Shown: one piece after another, positions 38,033 through 48,600 of the stretch
Position numbering within the stretch: position 1 is the stretch's first letter
Layout: each line of letters begins with the position of its first letter
Assembly: GCF_009730915.1 (NCBI RefSeq)
Contig: NC_052474.1
Coordinates: 21,177,501-21,241,500, forward strand
Source: Dioscorea cayenensis subsp. rotundata
Lineage: Eukaryota; Streptophyta; Magnoliopsida; Dioscoreales; Dioscoreaceae
Direction: 5' to 3'
DNA length: 64,000 nucleotides
Notes under the pieces: generated by a model
Databases searched by the model: none
What the model saw: the letters and a program-made list of their open reading frames with translations, nothing else
Told to the model about the DNA's origin: nothing
Program-made: the position numbers and the translations under genes

Positions 38033-39397
38033 TTGCAGTGGTAGACATGCTCTAAAAGCTCGGCTTTTGAAGGTAAATAATTCATGAGATAAATTCAATT
38101 TATTTTGTGTTGGTTATTATATTAAAAAAAGGTTTATATTTCAGTTAGGACATGATGTGAATGGAAAAGAGCTAGATGACATATTTGCAAGGTTCAAAGA
38201 AATTGCTGGCACAAAAAAGGTGATATATATATATATATATATATTGATTATTAAAAATGAAATAAATAAATAAACTATTGACAACTGACTAAATAATTTG
38301 TCATTTTTGCAGAATTTTTCCGATGATGATATTGAAGCACTTGTTGGAAATGAAAATGATCATTTAAAAACAATATGGTCACTTGTCGATATTCAGGTTC
38401 TAATGTTATCACATTAATATTTTTATTTAAAAAAAATCTCTAATTTTCATTCTATCAGATGAAATATCTAGTGGGATAATTAATTTTTAATTGTGCACAC
38501 ATTCGTGATCATTGCTCTTATCAAATTTATGAAATATATAAAAAAAATTATCAAATACTGATATTTCAAGTGATTAATTATTTACATTCATGCTCTTAGG
38601 TTATACATGGAACAATTGGTTTTCCCACAGTGACTGTGAAGTTAATTTCTTTTGATGGAGATGAAAAAATTTCATGCTCAACTGGAGAAGGTGTTGTAGA
38701 TGCAGCATTTAAAGCAGTTAATAACATTGTCCAGGTGAGTTTCTAAATAACTAAATTTTAAATAATCATATATATATATATCGGTTAACTTTTTTTGAAT
38801 AATAGACGATAAGTATCCTTTTTATATGAATATAAACAGATCTCGAATAAAGATCGAAATCCAGGATGATACGATATGATATGACAGCATGAGAATAATA
38901 TAAAAAATCCCGGATGAGCGATGATAAACAGATGACGATTTAATAGTCACTGTCGGGAGGGATTTGAACCCATGACTTCCTCCTTATACTTTGGTGTCAT
39001 ACCATTAGGCTATATATCGGTTAACTTAATTAGTAAATATGAAATATATGATACTAATTTTATTTTATTTTTTAAGGTACCTGTGATTTTAAAAAAATAC
39101 ACAAATTCAGCCGTGGAAGGCATCGATGCTCTTGCTTCTACTCGTGTTGTTATAAGTCTCGATAGCAATGACATAAAAACTCAAAATGATCGGACTTTTA
39201 GGTCAGTTTTATATTTTTTTAATTAAATAATTTATGAAATTTTTTCATATTTTGCTAAGATTGCTATAACTTTTTTTCTTTGCAGTGGAATCGGGACAGG
39301 AAAAGATATCACCGTTGCGAGTGTTCAAGCTTATTTAAATGCGCTAAACAAAGCAATGAGTCTCAAAAACTTATCGGCAAAAATAATTCGGGCATGA
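33965..39397 (+). CDS. 2-isopropylmalate synthase-like protein, divergent
   Basis: IPMS joins acetyl-CoA and 2-oxoisovalerate in the first committed step of leucine synthesis, normally in plastids. Twelve exons: 33965-34545, 36709-36913, 37015-37095, 37179-37265, 37651-37737, 37826-37926, 38039-38072, 38145-38219, 38313-38396, 38600-38734, 39077-39201, 39286-39397; every phase closes, giving 568 residues. Seen: DTTLRDGEQ (48-56) with the catalytic Arg/Asp; metal-binding HCHND (His248, His250); [18 protein letters not shown]; and a C-terminal regulatory LeuA domain from about residue 418 to the end, including CSTGEG. The regulatory domain argues against MAM-type or citramalate-synthase paralogues that have lost it. 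Oddities: only ~45 residues precede the catalytic barrel, with no clear transit peptide, and several family-conserved positions differ (AFAAEDAGR where SPEDAGR is usual). Intron 1 is 2.2 kb; intron 10 holds a SINE. Confidence 0.9.
38775..39027 (-). mobile_element. tRNA-derived SINE in IPMS intron 10
   Basis: The body 38792-39010 lies between 17-bp direct repeats (TATATATCGGTTAACTT at 38775-38791 and 39011-39027). On the minus strand it starts GCCTAATGG (A-box-like), has B-box GGTTCAAATCC at 38970-38960 and ends in a poly-A run (seen as T6 at 38791-38796). RNA polymerase III boxes, a long TSD and a poly-A end define a tRNA-type SINE. It sits antisense to the gene. Confidence 0.88.
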
Positions 39398-41150
39398 TCA
39401 ACATTGTTAATTAATGTGTCTTTGAATCCAATATTAAGAGATGAAATAATTAATCCGGGCATATATAATCAACATTGTTAAATAATTGGCAAAAACTTAT
39501 TGGCAAAAATAATCCGGGCAGTGTGATGGAGCATGCAGCAAAGCACAGTACCTGAATCCAATATTAAGAGATGAAATGCTATTTAATTCTATTTATTCAT
39601 GGCTTGTTATTTCTATTTCATTTAAAGCATCAATAAATGTTGTTTAAACAGATGTGAGTTCTGTTACATTATTGGTATTCACTATTCATTGTGTAACAAA
39701 AGAGAATAATTAAATCTCCATTATATATATATATATATGTTTGTCGTTAGCAGCTTTGATTTCTTAATTAAATTTGTTGATTTATCCATTTTAATCAAAT
39801 ATATATATATATATATAATGTCAGTTGGGATATTCTCAAATGTATTCTAAATTAAACAATAATAGTAATTAAGTTTTTTTTAAAATTTATCAAAATCCAA
39901 TGTAAAGAGATTGTTGTTTCATGTTACACAAACCAAAACATGCATGGTCAAATTGCTAAATAAAAATTTAAAAGGAATATTTATCAAATTTATTTATACG
40001 ATTTTATTTTATTTTTGAATTGTGTACAAACAATAGATTGAAATGTAACTAAAAACCAAATCAATTCATATTAAATCTATTATATCTCAATTCTCATACC
40101 CTCATGCAAGTAAATTTTATTTGCTCTTGCTAATTAAAAAAAAGTTAAGCCATTGAACTTTTTGGTACATATATAGCATTTGCCTGATTACCAAAAACAC
40201 TGGTGTGATAATTTTAAAAGCCTTTGGTTATAAATACATGTTTATAGCCCAAATTTTGTGTTATTAGGTGAGAACAGACATGTCAATGTTACACTTATAT
40301 ACATATACAACAACAAATTTTGATTTAACAACTGAATATGAATCTTCACTTTTGTAATGAAGTAAAAATTGGTTTTTCTCCCAACTCAAAAATCAAGGTT
40401 CAAATCCTATCTTTAGTTACTCCATATTTTTTAATATTTATGAATGTATGCAAGAAAGAACTATGAAACTATGTCATTAGAAGATTCACAAAGAAAAATA
40501 TTAAAAAAAAACTACCATAATGAACGAAATGGTGAGTTTGAATCCCTCCTAATGCAGTTTTTTTAAATATTATATTTTAAAATTTTAATTACCAAAATGT
40601 GCATGTCCGTAATTATTTATGGACATGCGCATTTTTATTTTTTTAATATTTAAATTTTATTTTTATTTTAATGCGATGCTCACTAGTTTTTTAAATAAAA
40701 ACTATGGCCCATTAGCTTTTTAAATAAAAACAGTTTTGCATTTAAACTCTTATAATTTTCATAATATTTTTTTATAACTTATTTTTTTAAGAGGTTGATG
40801 GGGATGAATTATTTTTTTATAACTTATAAAATTATAAGGGTTGTCATATGAAATTGTTTTTTATCTTAAAAGTTAATGGGCATGTAGTTTTTTATGTAAA
40901 AAACTAGTGAGGTCCATTGTTTTAAAAAAAATTTAAATTTTAATATTTAAAAAACAAAAATGGGCATATCCATAAATAGTTATGGACATTCGCATTCTGG
41001 TAATTAAAAAAAAAACATCCTAATGCATAGTTGAAACATAAATGATGTGCAAAACCCTTCTTCCCCTATGCATGGTTAAGACATAAATACTGTATAATTA
41101 ATTGTTTATACGCATTATAAGAAAGAAAATTAAAACACAAACAAGCATCA
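39398..41150. other. IPMS 3' flank and AT-rich intergenic DNA
   Basis: 39398-39540 has an imperfect repeat of the last IPMS codons and 3' region ('aacttatnggcaaaaataatncgggca' occurs at 39367-39394 and again at about 39494-39520), a small local duplication. A poly-adenylation-like AATAAA lies near 39631. The rest is AT-rich with (TA)n. Confidence 0.5.
40575..41012. mobile_element. Small foldback element
   Basis: Inverted arms start with TTTTAATTACCAAAATGTGCATG at the left and finish with its near complement (GACATTCGCATTCTGGTAATTA) at the right; each arm also contains a nested small palindrome around ATTATTTATGGACATG. It shares TTATAA(T)TTTCATAA and CTAGTGAGG(T)CC type motifs with the larger foldback at 32505-33622, so the two look like one family. 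Confidence 0.6.
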
Positions 41151-41425
41151 CTTCTCAAGAGGCTTATCAATAGAGGCAGAAGCTTCTCAGTGATCTTGTT
41201 GGGTGTATCATAGGGTCTGCTCGAGGTTTACGATGAGGGCGCTTAACTAAGATCATGCTTGAGGATCTCCTTGTTGGCCTTCTTTGCATGATCGGAGATG
41301 GAGGCAAATCCAATGGTGTACGTGATCCCAAGCTTTTAATTTGCTAGCTAGCTCCTCCATGCACCTTCTGTGGAACCCTAACCCTAGAAAGAAAGCAGAC
41401 GATGATTTTGATCTTTTGAAGCTGA
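41151..41425 (-). pseudogene. Decayed copy of CWC21-like exon 1
   Basis: Shows strong patchy identity to exon 1 and leader of the CWC21-like gene on the minus strand (54960-55330). Shared stretches: TTGGGTGTATC, GAGGATCTCCTTGTTGGCC(T)TCTT, GGAGATGGAGGC, AACCCTAACCCTAGAA and AGACGATG in the same order. Small deletions destroy the frame. It lies 1.75 kb downstream of the IPMS stop codon, far from either larger copy. Confidence 0.85.
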
Positions 41426-41977
41426 TCTTCAACTTATAAATAAGTTACGGGCTAAAGCAGTTATGTTGTTGCTTGTTTGTTTGTTTGTTTGTTTTTTTTT
41501 GCATGTGCGCTACTGAAAAGTTTAATATGCTCTATAAAGTGAAATGAAATTGTTTTATATTTATGAGTGGATAATGTAAGCGACTGAAATATTTTTAATA
41601 TGGCAAATCGAACCACATTCTATTTAAGAATGTGTTAAGATTAAATAGGAAAAAAAAGAAGAATTTTTTTAAACATATGTATATTATTGTTACTATCATA
41701 ATAATAATCGAACGATAACACATTTAACTCTCATATGGATGTAAAGGGTTTAACTATCTCCTAAAGTATTTAAAAAGTGGAGATATGCTCATCTTGTTTT
41801 TGACTCTTTATATATATATATATATATATATATACTAATACGTTTACTGATGATTAAAAGTAAAAAGAAGAAATTGAGAGAGCATGAGAAGGATAGGTGG
41901 GGTTAAGATTGAGTGGGGATGTCTCCACAGACGTACATCAAATTTAAAGACATTCATAGAAAGTAGAAATTGCAAGC

Positions 41978-42008
<31 letters not shown>

Positions 42009-43310
42009 CAAGTCTAGAAAAAGAGAATAATGAGATAGAATGAATTTTGTCTCTAAATATTCATGTTGAGCATTTACAATTTATAAATGGCCCAACATAA
42101 ACAGAGAAGGTGGGTTTGTTCTATTGGTAATAATTGAGCCACGTATACCTCCTCTTCTTATTTTAATTTTTTTAGTATCATAAAATATAAACGTAAACAT
42201 ACACATGCATCATGGAATAAGGTTTTGTTTTCTTAGTATTATAATGCATATAGTTGTTGAATATTCTTGATAGAGATCCATTCCATAATTAGTACATACT
42301 ATTGTCTAATATACACGCACGTATATATAATAGCGGCCATCCTTTTTCTCACTGTATATATTATACAAATTAATCAACCTAGCTAGCCCCACATTTCAAC
42401 AAAGCAAAAGATTTCTTAGAATATATTCTTCGTCTTTTGTTTCTTTCTCTTCTGCTTTTTTAGAGATCATTGTCAAAAATATTTAGTTCATGCATGTTGC
42501 GTTTTGAATGCGCCTTTATATATATATTGATTTTTTTTTATTTGTGTAGATTAAGAATATTAATTGTTGTATGCTTTGAAATGTTACATATATATTTTTG
42601 TTTTATACGGATATATACACCTCTTTCGCTCGAAGGTATAGAAAAAAATTATTTCTGAAATTATATATGCAATTATTTTTTTAATGTAATACATAGAAAA
42701 TTAATGGATATTTGTTGCATTTCTTTAGTTAGTATTCTATGAAAAATATTGTGTTTTGATAGGTTTGGAAAAACAGTGTGGAATTAGAAGACAAAAGATG
42801 AGGAATATTAAAAAATTTGATAAGCACATCACTTTAACATGCATGCAATATGCATGCATGAAGCATGCTTTCTTGATTGCCATGGGAATCTATCTATCTA
42901 TATATATATATATATATACACACTATTCAAAATGTCAATTCAGTGCTTCACAACCATGCAAAAGGATAAGGACGATGTGTCAACCATCAAACCTATTATT
43001 CTCTACTTACCAAAAAAGGGACATTTCATGCAAATTATTAGATAGAAAAAGAAAATGCTTCATTATATACATTCAATTGTTGAAATCAAAATGATAAGAT
43101 ATATATGTGTTCTAAATTATTGTTTATATTAATTGATATTTAGAACTTGAATATATATATATATATATATGCATGCATGAAAGATGACAAGAGAGAGGCA
43201 CGTAGATTATATTCTGCATGGCAATCTCTCTTCCACTTGTAGGTTGGCATATTGCCAATCTCTATCTAAATGGTATATATATGATATAAATAAAGTATAA
43301 GATTCCAACT

Positions 43311-43349
<39 letters not shown>

Positions 43350-43400
43350 GAATGACACTATGTCAATACCATGTCACCATTTTTCTCCTCTTTTCACACA
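41426..43400. other. Upstream region of the FT-like gene
   Basis: No other gene seen. It contains several (TA)n runs (41813-41835, 41975-42010, 42900-42918, 43152-43171), a (TC)n tract at 43314-43335, and a cluster of CATGCA (RY-type) motifs at 42838-42870 with another at 43172-43180. Confidence 0.5.
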
Positions 43401-43401
43401 T

Positions 43402-43409
43402 TATATATA
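43402..43409 (+). promoter_or_regulatory. Probable TATA box of the FT-like gene
   Basis: TATATATA 108 bases before the ATG at 43517, with a pyrimidine/C-rich likely start region after it. The leader then carries a (CTT)n microsatellite at about 43456-43491. Confidence 0.5.
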
Positions 43410-43516
43410 CACACTTCATCATCTTCTCCCCTTCATATCAAATTAACCTTCCATTCTTCTTCTTCTTCTTCTTCTTCTTCTTCTTCTTCTTGAGTTAATA
43501 AATTATTTATATATAC

Positions 43517-44647
43517 ATGTCTACAGAAAGAGAAAGAGATCCATTGGTTATTGGACAAGTAATTGGAGATGTGGTTGATCCATTTGTTAAGAGTGTGAAT
43601 TTAAGACTAGTTTATGGTACAAAAGAGATCACTAATGGATCTGGATTTAGAAATTCAGCTGTTGTTAATCAACCTTCAGTTGACATCAGAGGAAATGATG
43701 GCAACTCTCTTTACACTCTAGTAAGTATTTTTTATCATTAATTACTGTTTATTAATTTTAAAAATGCTAATTAATTAGTTTCTGATTCTTTATTTAGGTG
43801 ATGGTTGATGCTGATGCACCAAGCCCAAATAATCCTTATCAAAAAGAGTATCTCCATTGGTGAGTTTTATTTATTTATTTATTTATTTTTTTTGCTTTAT
43901 TTTGTCATAGTATATAATAACTTTGTTTTTTATATATATTTTTTTCAATCTTAATTAGGTTGGTGACTGATATCCCAGAATCAAGAGATGTAAGTTTTGG
44001 TGGGTTCATTTTACTGACATTTTTATCATACAGTAAAATTCACTAATTATCTTCATGCATGAGTAATTAATTAACTCTCTTACCCTTTAATTAAAGTATC
44101 ACAAAGAGATGGTGATACTTTAAGAGACAAACAAAGAATGGAGGGCTATATGATATTCCCAACTCTTCGAGATCGGCACCGGTGTATTGCCATTTAGAAT
44201 CAAACTGTAATCCCCATGAACAATGAATGTTTGCAAGATATTTAGTAGTATATAATTTTTCATTTCTGCAACATTAATGAGCTCTTGTTTGATCATACTT
44301 ATTTTCTGAAATTTTTCAAACCCAATCATGAATAACAACTAATGCATGCAATAATGTTCTACAAATTGTCAACAGTTGTTTCTCCATTGAAAATTTCAGG
44401 AAATGAAATTGTATGCTACGAGAGCCCAAAGCCGTCGGCCGGCATTCATCGTATTGTGTTTGTGTTGTTCCAACAAAAAGTTCAGCAAACTGTGCATGTG
44501 CCCGGATGGCGTCCAAACTTTAACACTAGAGATTTTATGGCATTTTACAACCTCGGACCGCCCGCCGCCGTGCTGTTCTTTAACTGTCAAAGAGAGCATG
44601 GTTGCGGAGGTAGACGGTATGCTTGTTTCTTTCTTATCAGATATTAG
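43517..44647 (+). CDS. FLOWERING LOCUS T-like PEBP protein
   Basis: FT proteins are mobile florigen-type signals that act with bZIP factors and 14-3-3 proteins at the meristem. Exons 43517-43720, 43798-43859, 43959-43999 and 44400-44647 (204, 62, 41 and 248 bases): exons 2 and 3 have exactly the classic FT lengths. The product is 184 residues. Seen: [10 protein letters not shown] (a DPDxP-type motif with Ala for the first Pro), GIHR (117-120), and Tyr86 in EYLHW at the place that separates FT (Tyr) from TFL1 (His). In segment B the sequence [16 protein letters not shown] departs from FT: His135 for Tyr134, Pro141 for Gln140 of Arabidopsis FT, and changes at the residues before QTV. LGPP and NTRDF are monocot-like. 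The C-terminus runs ~13 residues past the usual GGRR. It may be an activator, a neutral paralogue or an antagonist; sequence alone cannot say. Confidence 0.93.
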
Positions 44648-44894
44648 AGAATACGAAAATTTTATCGTACTATTCTTATTAGTTTTCATTGTGAAATTTA
44701 CAGATACTGCGAATGAGGAGGTTATCTATTACATGCACACATCATTTCCCTTATGGCTTCTACTGCTGAAAAAAAAACAGAGCATTAATACATAAAATAT
44801 TCAAAATCTACATTTAAGATTAATTATCTGCAGAAACAGACATGTGAAACTGATATGAAAGTATGATAATTCTGTGATTTTAGACTGTTGTTTT

Positions 44895-45250
44895 CTTCAC
44901 AGATAACAACTTGATCAGTAGAAGCAAGAGTATCGATGTCTTCGATCTATGAATTTATTTATACTTTTAGAATCATAAATATTTGCATAAATTAAAAGAA
45001 GAATTGAAACAAGTTAATAATACAACAAATTTAAACAGTAACAATTTATGAAAATTTCTGAAACTTACTTCCACAATGATAATGGCTTAATTTGCATGAT
45101 GCATTAACAGGACTTTCTTCAATTGAGCTTGAAATTAATATTCTCTTCTTCTGCACAAAAAAAATTAACTTAATTCTAACTGTGGAAAAGTCAAGAATTC
45201 TTTGAACCTTGCAAATATGTTATCAAATTCCTTAATTTTCATTGATATTG
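44895..45250 (-). pseudogene. Decayed IPMS 3' fragment (exons 8, 10, 11), left
   Basis: Read on the minus strand, 45245-45198 matches IPMS exon 8 (ACATATTTGCAAGGTTCAAAGAA), 45160-45065 matches exon 10 (AATTTCA-GCTCAA-TG-AGAA) and 44940-44905 matches exon 11 (CATCGATACTCTTGCTTCTACT against CATCGATGCTCTTGCTTCTACT). Intron-like sequence separates the last two, so this is a genomic rather than processed copy. Exon 9 is absent and frames are broken. It lies head-to-head with the CWC21-like copy at 45685. Confidence 0.85.
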
Positions 45251-45684
45251 TACATCAACTGAAAATAAGATTTATTAATTTCATTGTTGTATAAAGGCCA
45301 TAACCTTAACACAAATTAGGAATATTGTTTGATTTAGTACATTGAAATATTTAAGTCAATTCCATTAAATTTAATATAAAGTAATTCAATTCATCATATA
45401 GATCACCATAGAGTGACAAATCCAACCTTTAAAGGTGTATATTAAATATGAAACTTCTCAAGGATATAACTACAAAAAAATAAAAACCTGATCCGGTTTT
45501 TTTATCCGAACCGAATTACAACTTCGGCCCGAATTCGGTTTTATTTATCCCTTCGAAGTTTATTACTTTATTTATCCCTTCGACTTCGAGATCGAGAGAT
45601 CGAGAGAGAGAGAGAGAGAGAGAGATCAACGCCATCGTCTTCTTTCGATTCTAGGGTTAGGGTTTCAGAAAGGGAGTAGGAGCC

Positions 45685-48600
45685 ATGTACAACGGCATCG
45701 GCTTGCAAACTGCTCGGGGATCGGGCACCAATGGCTACGTGCAATCCAACAAGTTCTTCATCAAGGCGAAGGCAAACTCCGTCTCCCTCCAGCCTCCCTT
45801 CCGCCTCCATCGCTGATCCTGGCGCCAAGAAGGCTAACAAGGAGATCCTTGAGCACGATCGCAAGCGCCGCATCGAGCTCCGCCTCGTCGTCCTTGAGGA
45901 AACCCTTGCTGATCAGGGATACACCCAAGCTGAGATCGCTGAGAAGCTCCGGGAAACTCGCGCCGCCCTCGAGACTGCCCCTCTTGATAACCCTCCTGAG
46001 AAAGAGGTGATTTTTCGTGTTTGATTCTTGATAGGGGTTGTTGAATCGATGTTCAATTGTTTCTTTGTGAGTCTTTGTGTGATTTGTTGAATTTGGGGTT
46101 TTGTGGTTGTGTTTGGATTTATGGAGAATTAATAGTAGGAAATGTCTTTAAAATTGATTATATTGTTTTTTTTTTTTTTCCGTCCATGAATTTCATGCCC
46201 TAGGTTTGCATTGAATTCTATAGCCTTTCTATTGATTGAATTCATATATGTTCAGTTAGGGTTTGTTTTTCTTTTCAAAAGAGCCAGACAGTGGAGGTGA
46301 TTCTTTGTACTTGATTGATGATAATAAATATTCATTATATTGTTTCTTTCTCTTAGGCTTACCAGGATTTCTTGGTTTTGTGATTCACTTAGGTAATGTT
46401 TGTTAGGAGGAATTTGAAGTTACATGTAATTTGAGTTACATGGTTTTTAGAAATCCAGTGTTTGGTTGACTGGATTCTAAAAACCCATGTAACTCAGATT
46501 ACATTCAATGAGGGATTTGGTTTTACGCCCAAATTGAGCGTAAATCGAAATCCAGGAGTTGAAAATCCTTAAATGATGTATATATATACATATGTATATA
46601 TATATACATATATACATACGCATATATATACACATGCACATGCTTATGCATATATACACACATACATATACACATACACATACCCATACATATATATTTT
46701 ATATAAACGTACATAGGTATGCTTACATTATACATACACACATATGCATACACACCCACTTATACATATACCTATGCATAGTATGTTTACATATACAATA
46801 TTCATATATACATGTACATATATGATGTATATATATATATATACATATACATACACTTATATATATGTATTTTTCAATTTCAGATTTATAAATCTTTCCA
46901 AACAAACAAAAAACAATCTTATAATACACCCAAACAAACGTAACTGCACTATATTTTAAAAACCAAGTATTTCCAATTACATTATAACTAAAAATCCCAC
47001 TGTATTTAGAATTACATCCAACCAAACGCCACCTTACTTGACTTAGGGTTTGTGGTTGTGTTTGTATTGGTCCTTAATATTTAAGAATATTAAGGAAGAA
47101 AACAGGTGTTCTTAATGCATTTTTTATCCCTTGTAATTGATAATATGCCTTATTGAGCATTTAATTTGTTGTTTTTCTACTTTCTAAGTTTGAGACTTTT
47201 TCAAGTATGGTGTGTTTTTTGATTTATATGTTCAATTAGGGTTTGTTGTTTGGCTTTGAGGGAGAGCAATACTAAGAGAAGATAAAATAGAAAGAATTCC
47301 TACAAGGTTGAAAACTTTCTTGTTTATTGATGGAATTCAGGCTCTTAGTTGTTGTTGATGCTGGAGATAGCTATTCTCATTTCTCCCTTGCCATTATGTG
47401 CAACATTCAAGTCAATGTACTCTTAAAATGAAATAGAGTGACATCAAATATAGCGTGATGAAAATGTTTGTAGTAGTCAACATTCAATACATTGTTTTGA
47501 ATTACAAATTTCATTGAATTATAAGCTTGAACCGTTGAACATGAATTAATTCCAAGATGATGTCCCGCACTCTATGGCAATTTGTTGCAAGTATGCCATT
47601 CGGTATTTGTTCCTCTTCTTGTAATTCATGTCAGCTTGTGTGTTGTCTTATGACTCTTGCTTTGTGATGTATAACTAAAGAGTGAACCTATTTTGCAACT
47701 AAAAACTGTATTAACCAGCTACACAACTCGTAGTCATGATTTGCTTTCCTCCAATACTTCAGGATCTCAGATACACAGACCCATCAAATTGCTGCACGGA
47801 AAGAAAAACAGCTTGAAACTTTCAGAGCTGCCCTTGGTATCAAACTTGGTGATGAATCCCCCAAGCCTGACACTGAAGAGCAAAGGCATCAGGATAAAGC
47901 CCAAGTTTTAGAAACTGAAGAAAGTGGTGGTGAGAAAGACAGAGAACAGATGAAATTAACCGATGGTAAACAAGACCATGGTGACAGAGAGAGGGAGAGT
48001 AGCAAGAACGCAAGAGCAACAGAAGAACACAAAAGTAAGGATGATTTGCATGACAAGAAGAACCGGGAAAAGAAAGCGAATGAAGTTGAACACAAGAAGA
48101 TGGAAACTAAAAAAGGAAGATACAAGGATGTTTCTGCCTCTGATAGTAGCGGAGAAGATGTTAAAAATGACAAGATGAAACCACCCCGAAATTCTCGGGG
48201 GCTTGATTCCCGTTATGACACTGATATTAGGAGAAGCAAGAAGAGCTCAAAAGTTTCTGAGAAGGATAAAATCTCCAGTTACCTTGATAGTAATGAGGAT
48301 TCTGACTCCAGCAGTGAGTCTGGTGGGGAAAGGACTAGAAAATCAAGGAAGGTTGCGAAGCAAAGGAAATATGACAGTGATTCAGGAACAGATGGAGACA
48401 ATAAAAGAAAGAGAGGCAATGTGAAGGAGAGACCATCTAGCGGGAGAAGGTATGATCATGATAAATCTGATTCTGGCCATGACTCAGGCAGGGAAAATAC
48501 TAGAAAATCAAACAAGTATGTTAAGCAACGAAGAAGGTATGACAATGAGTCTAAAATAGATGAAGATGCTAAGAAGAAAAAGGGGCATGCCAAAGAGCTA

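Noticed and set aside
38950..39010. A tRNA gene on the minus strand
   Set aside because: A- and B-box-like sequences are present, but no acceptor stem or cloverleaf closes; the 17-bp direct repeats and poly-A end show a tRNA-derived SINE.
33965..39397. Methylthioalkylmalate or citramalate synthase
   Set aside because: Those IPMS-derived enzymes typically lack the C-terminal regulatory domain, which is complete here.
43517..44647. TFL1/CEN-type repressor
   Set aside because: The diagnostic position is Tyr (EYLHW), not His, and exon 4 has FT-type wording outside segment B.
46477..47025. Several Tyr/Ile/His/Met-rich ORFs in the CWC21-like intron
   Set aside because: Translations of a TA/CATA microsatellite inside a MITE.
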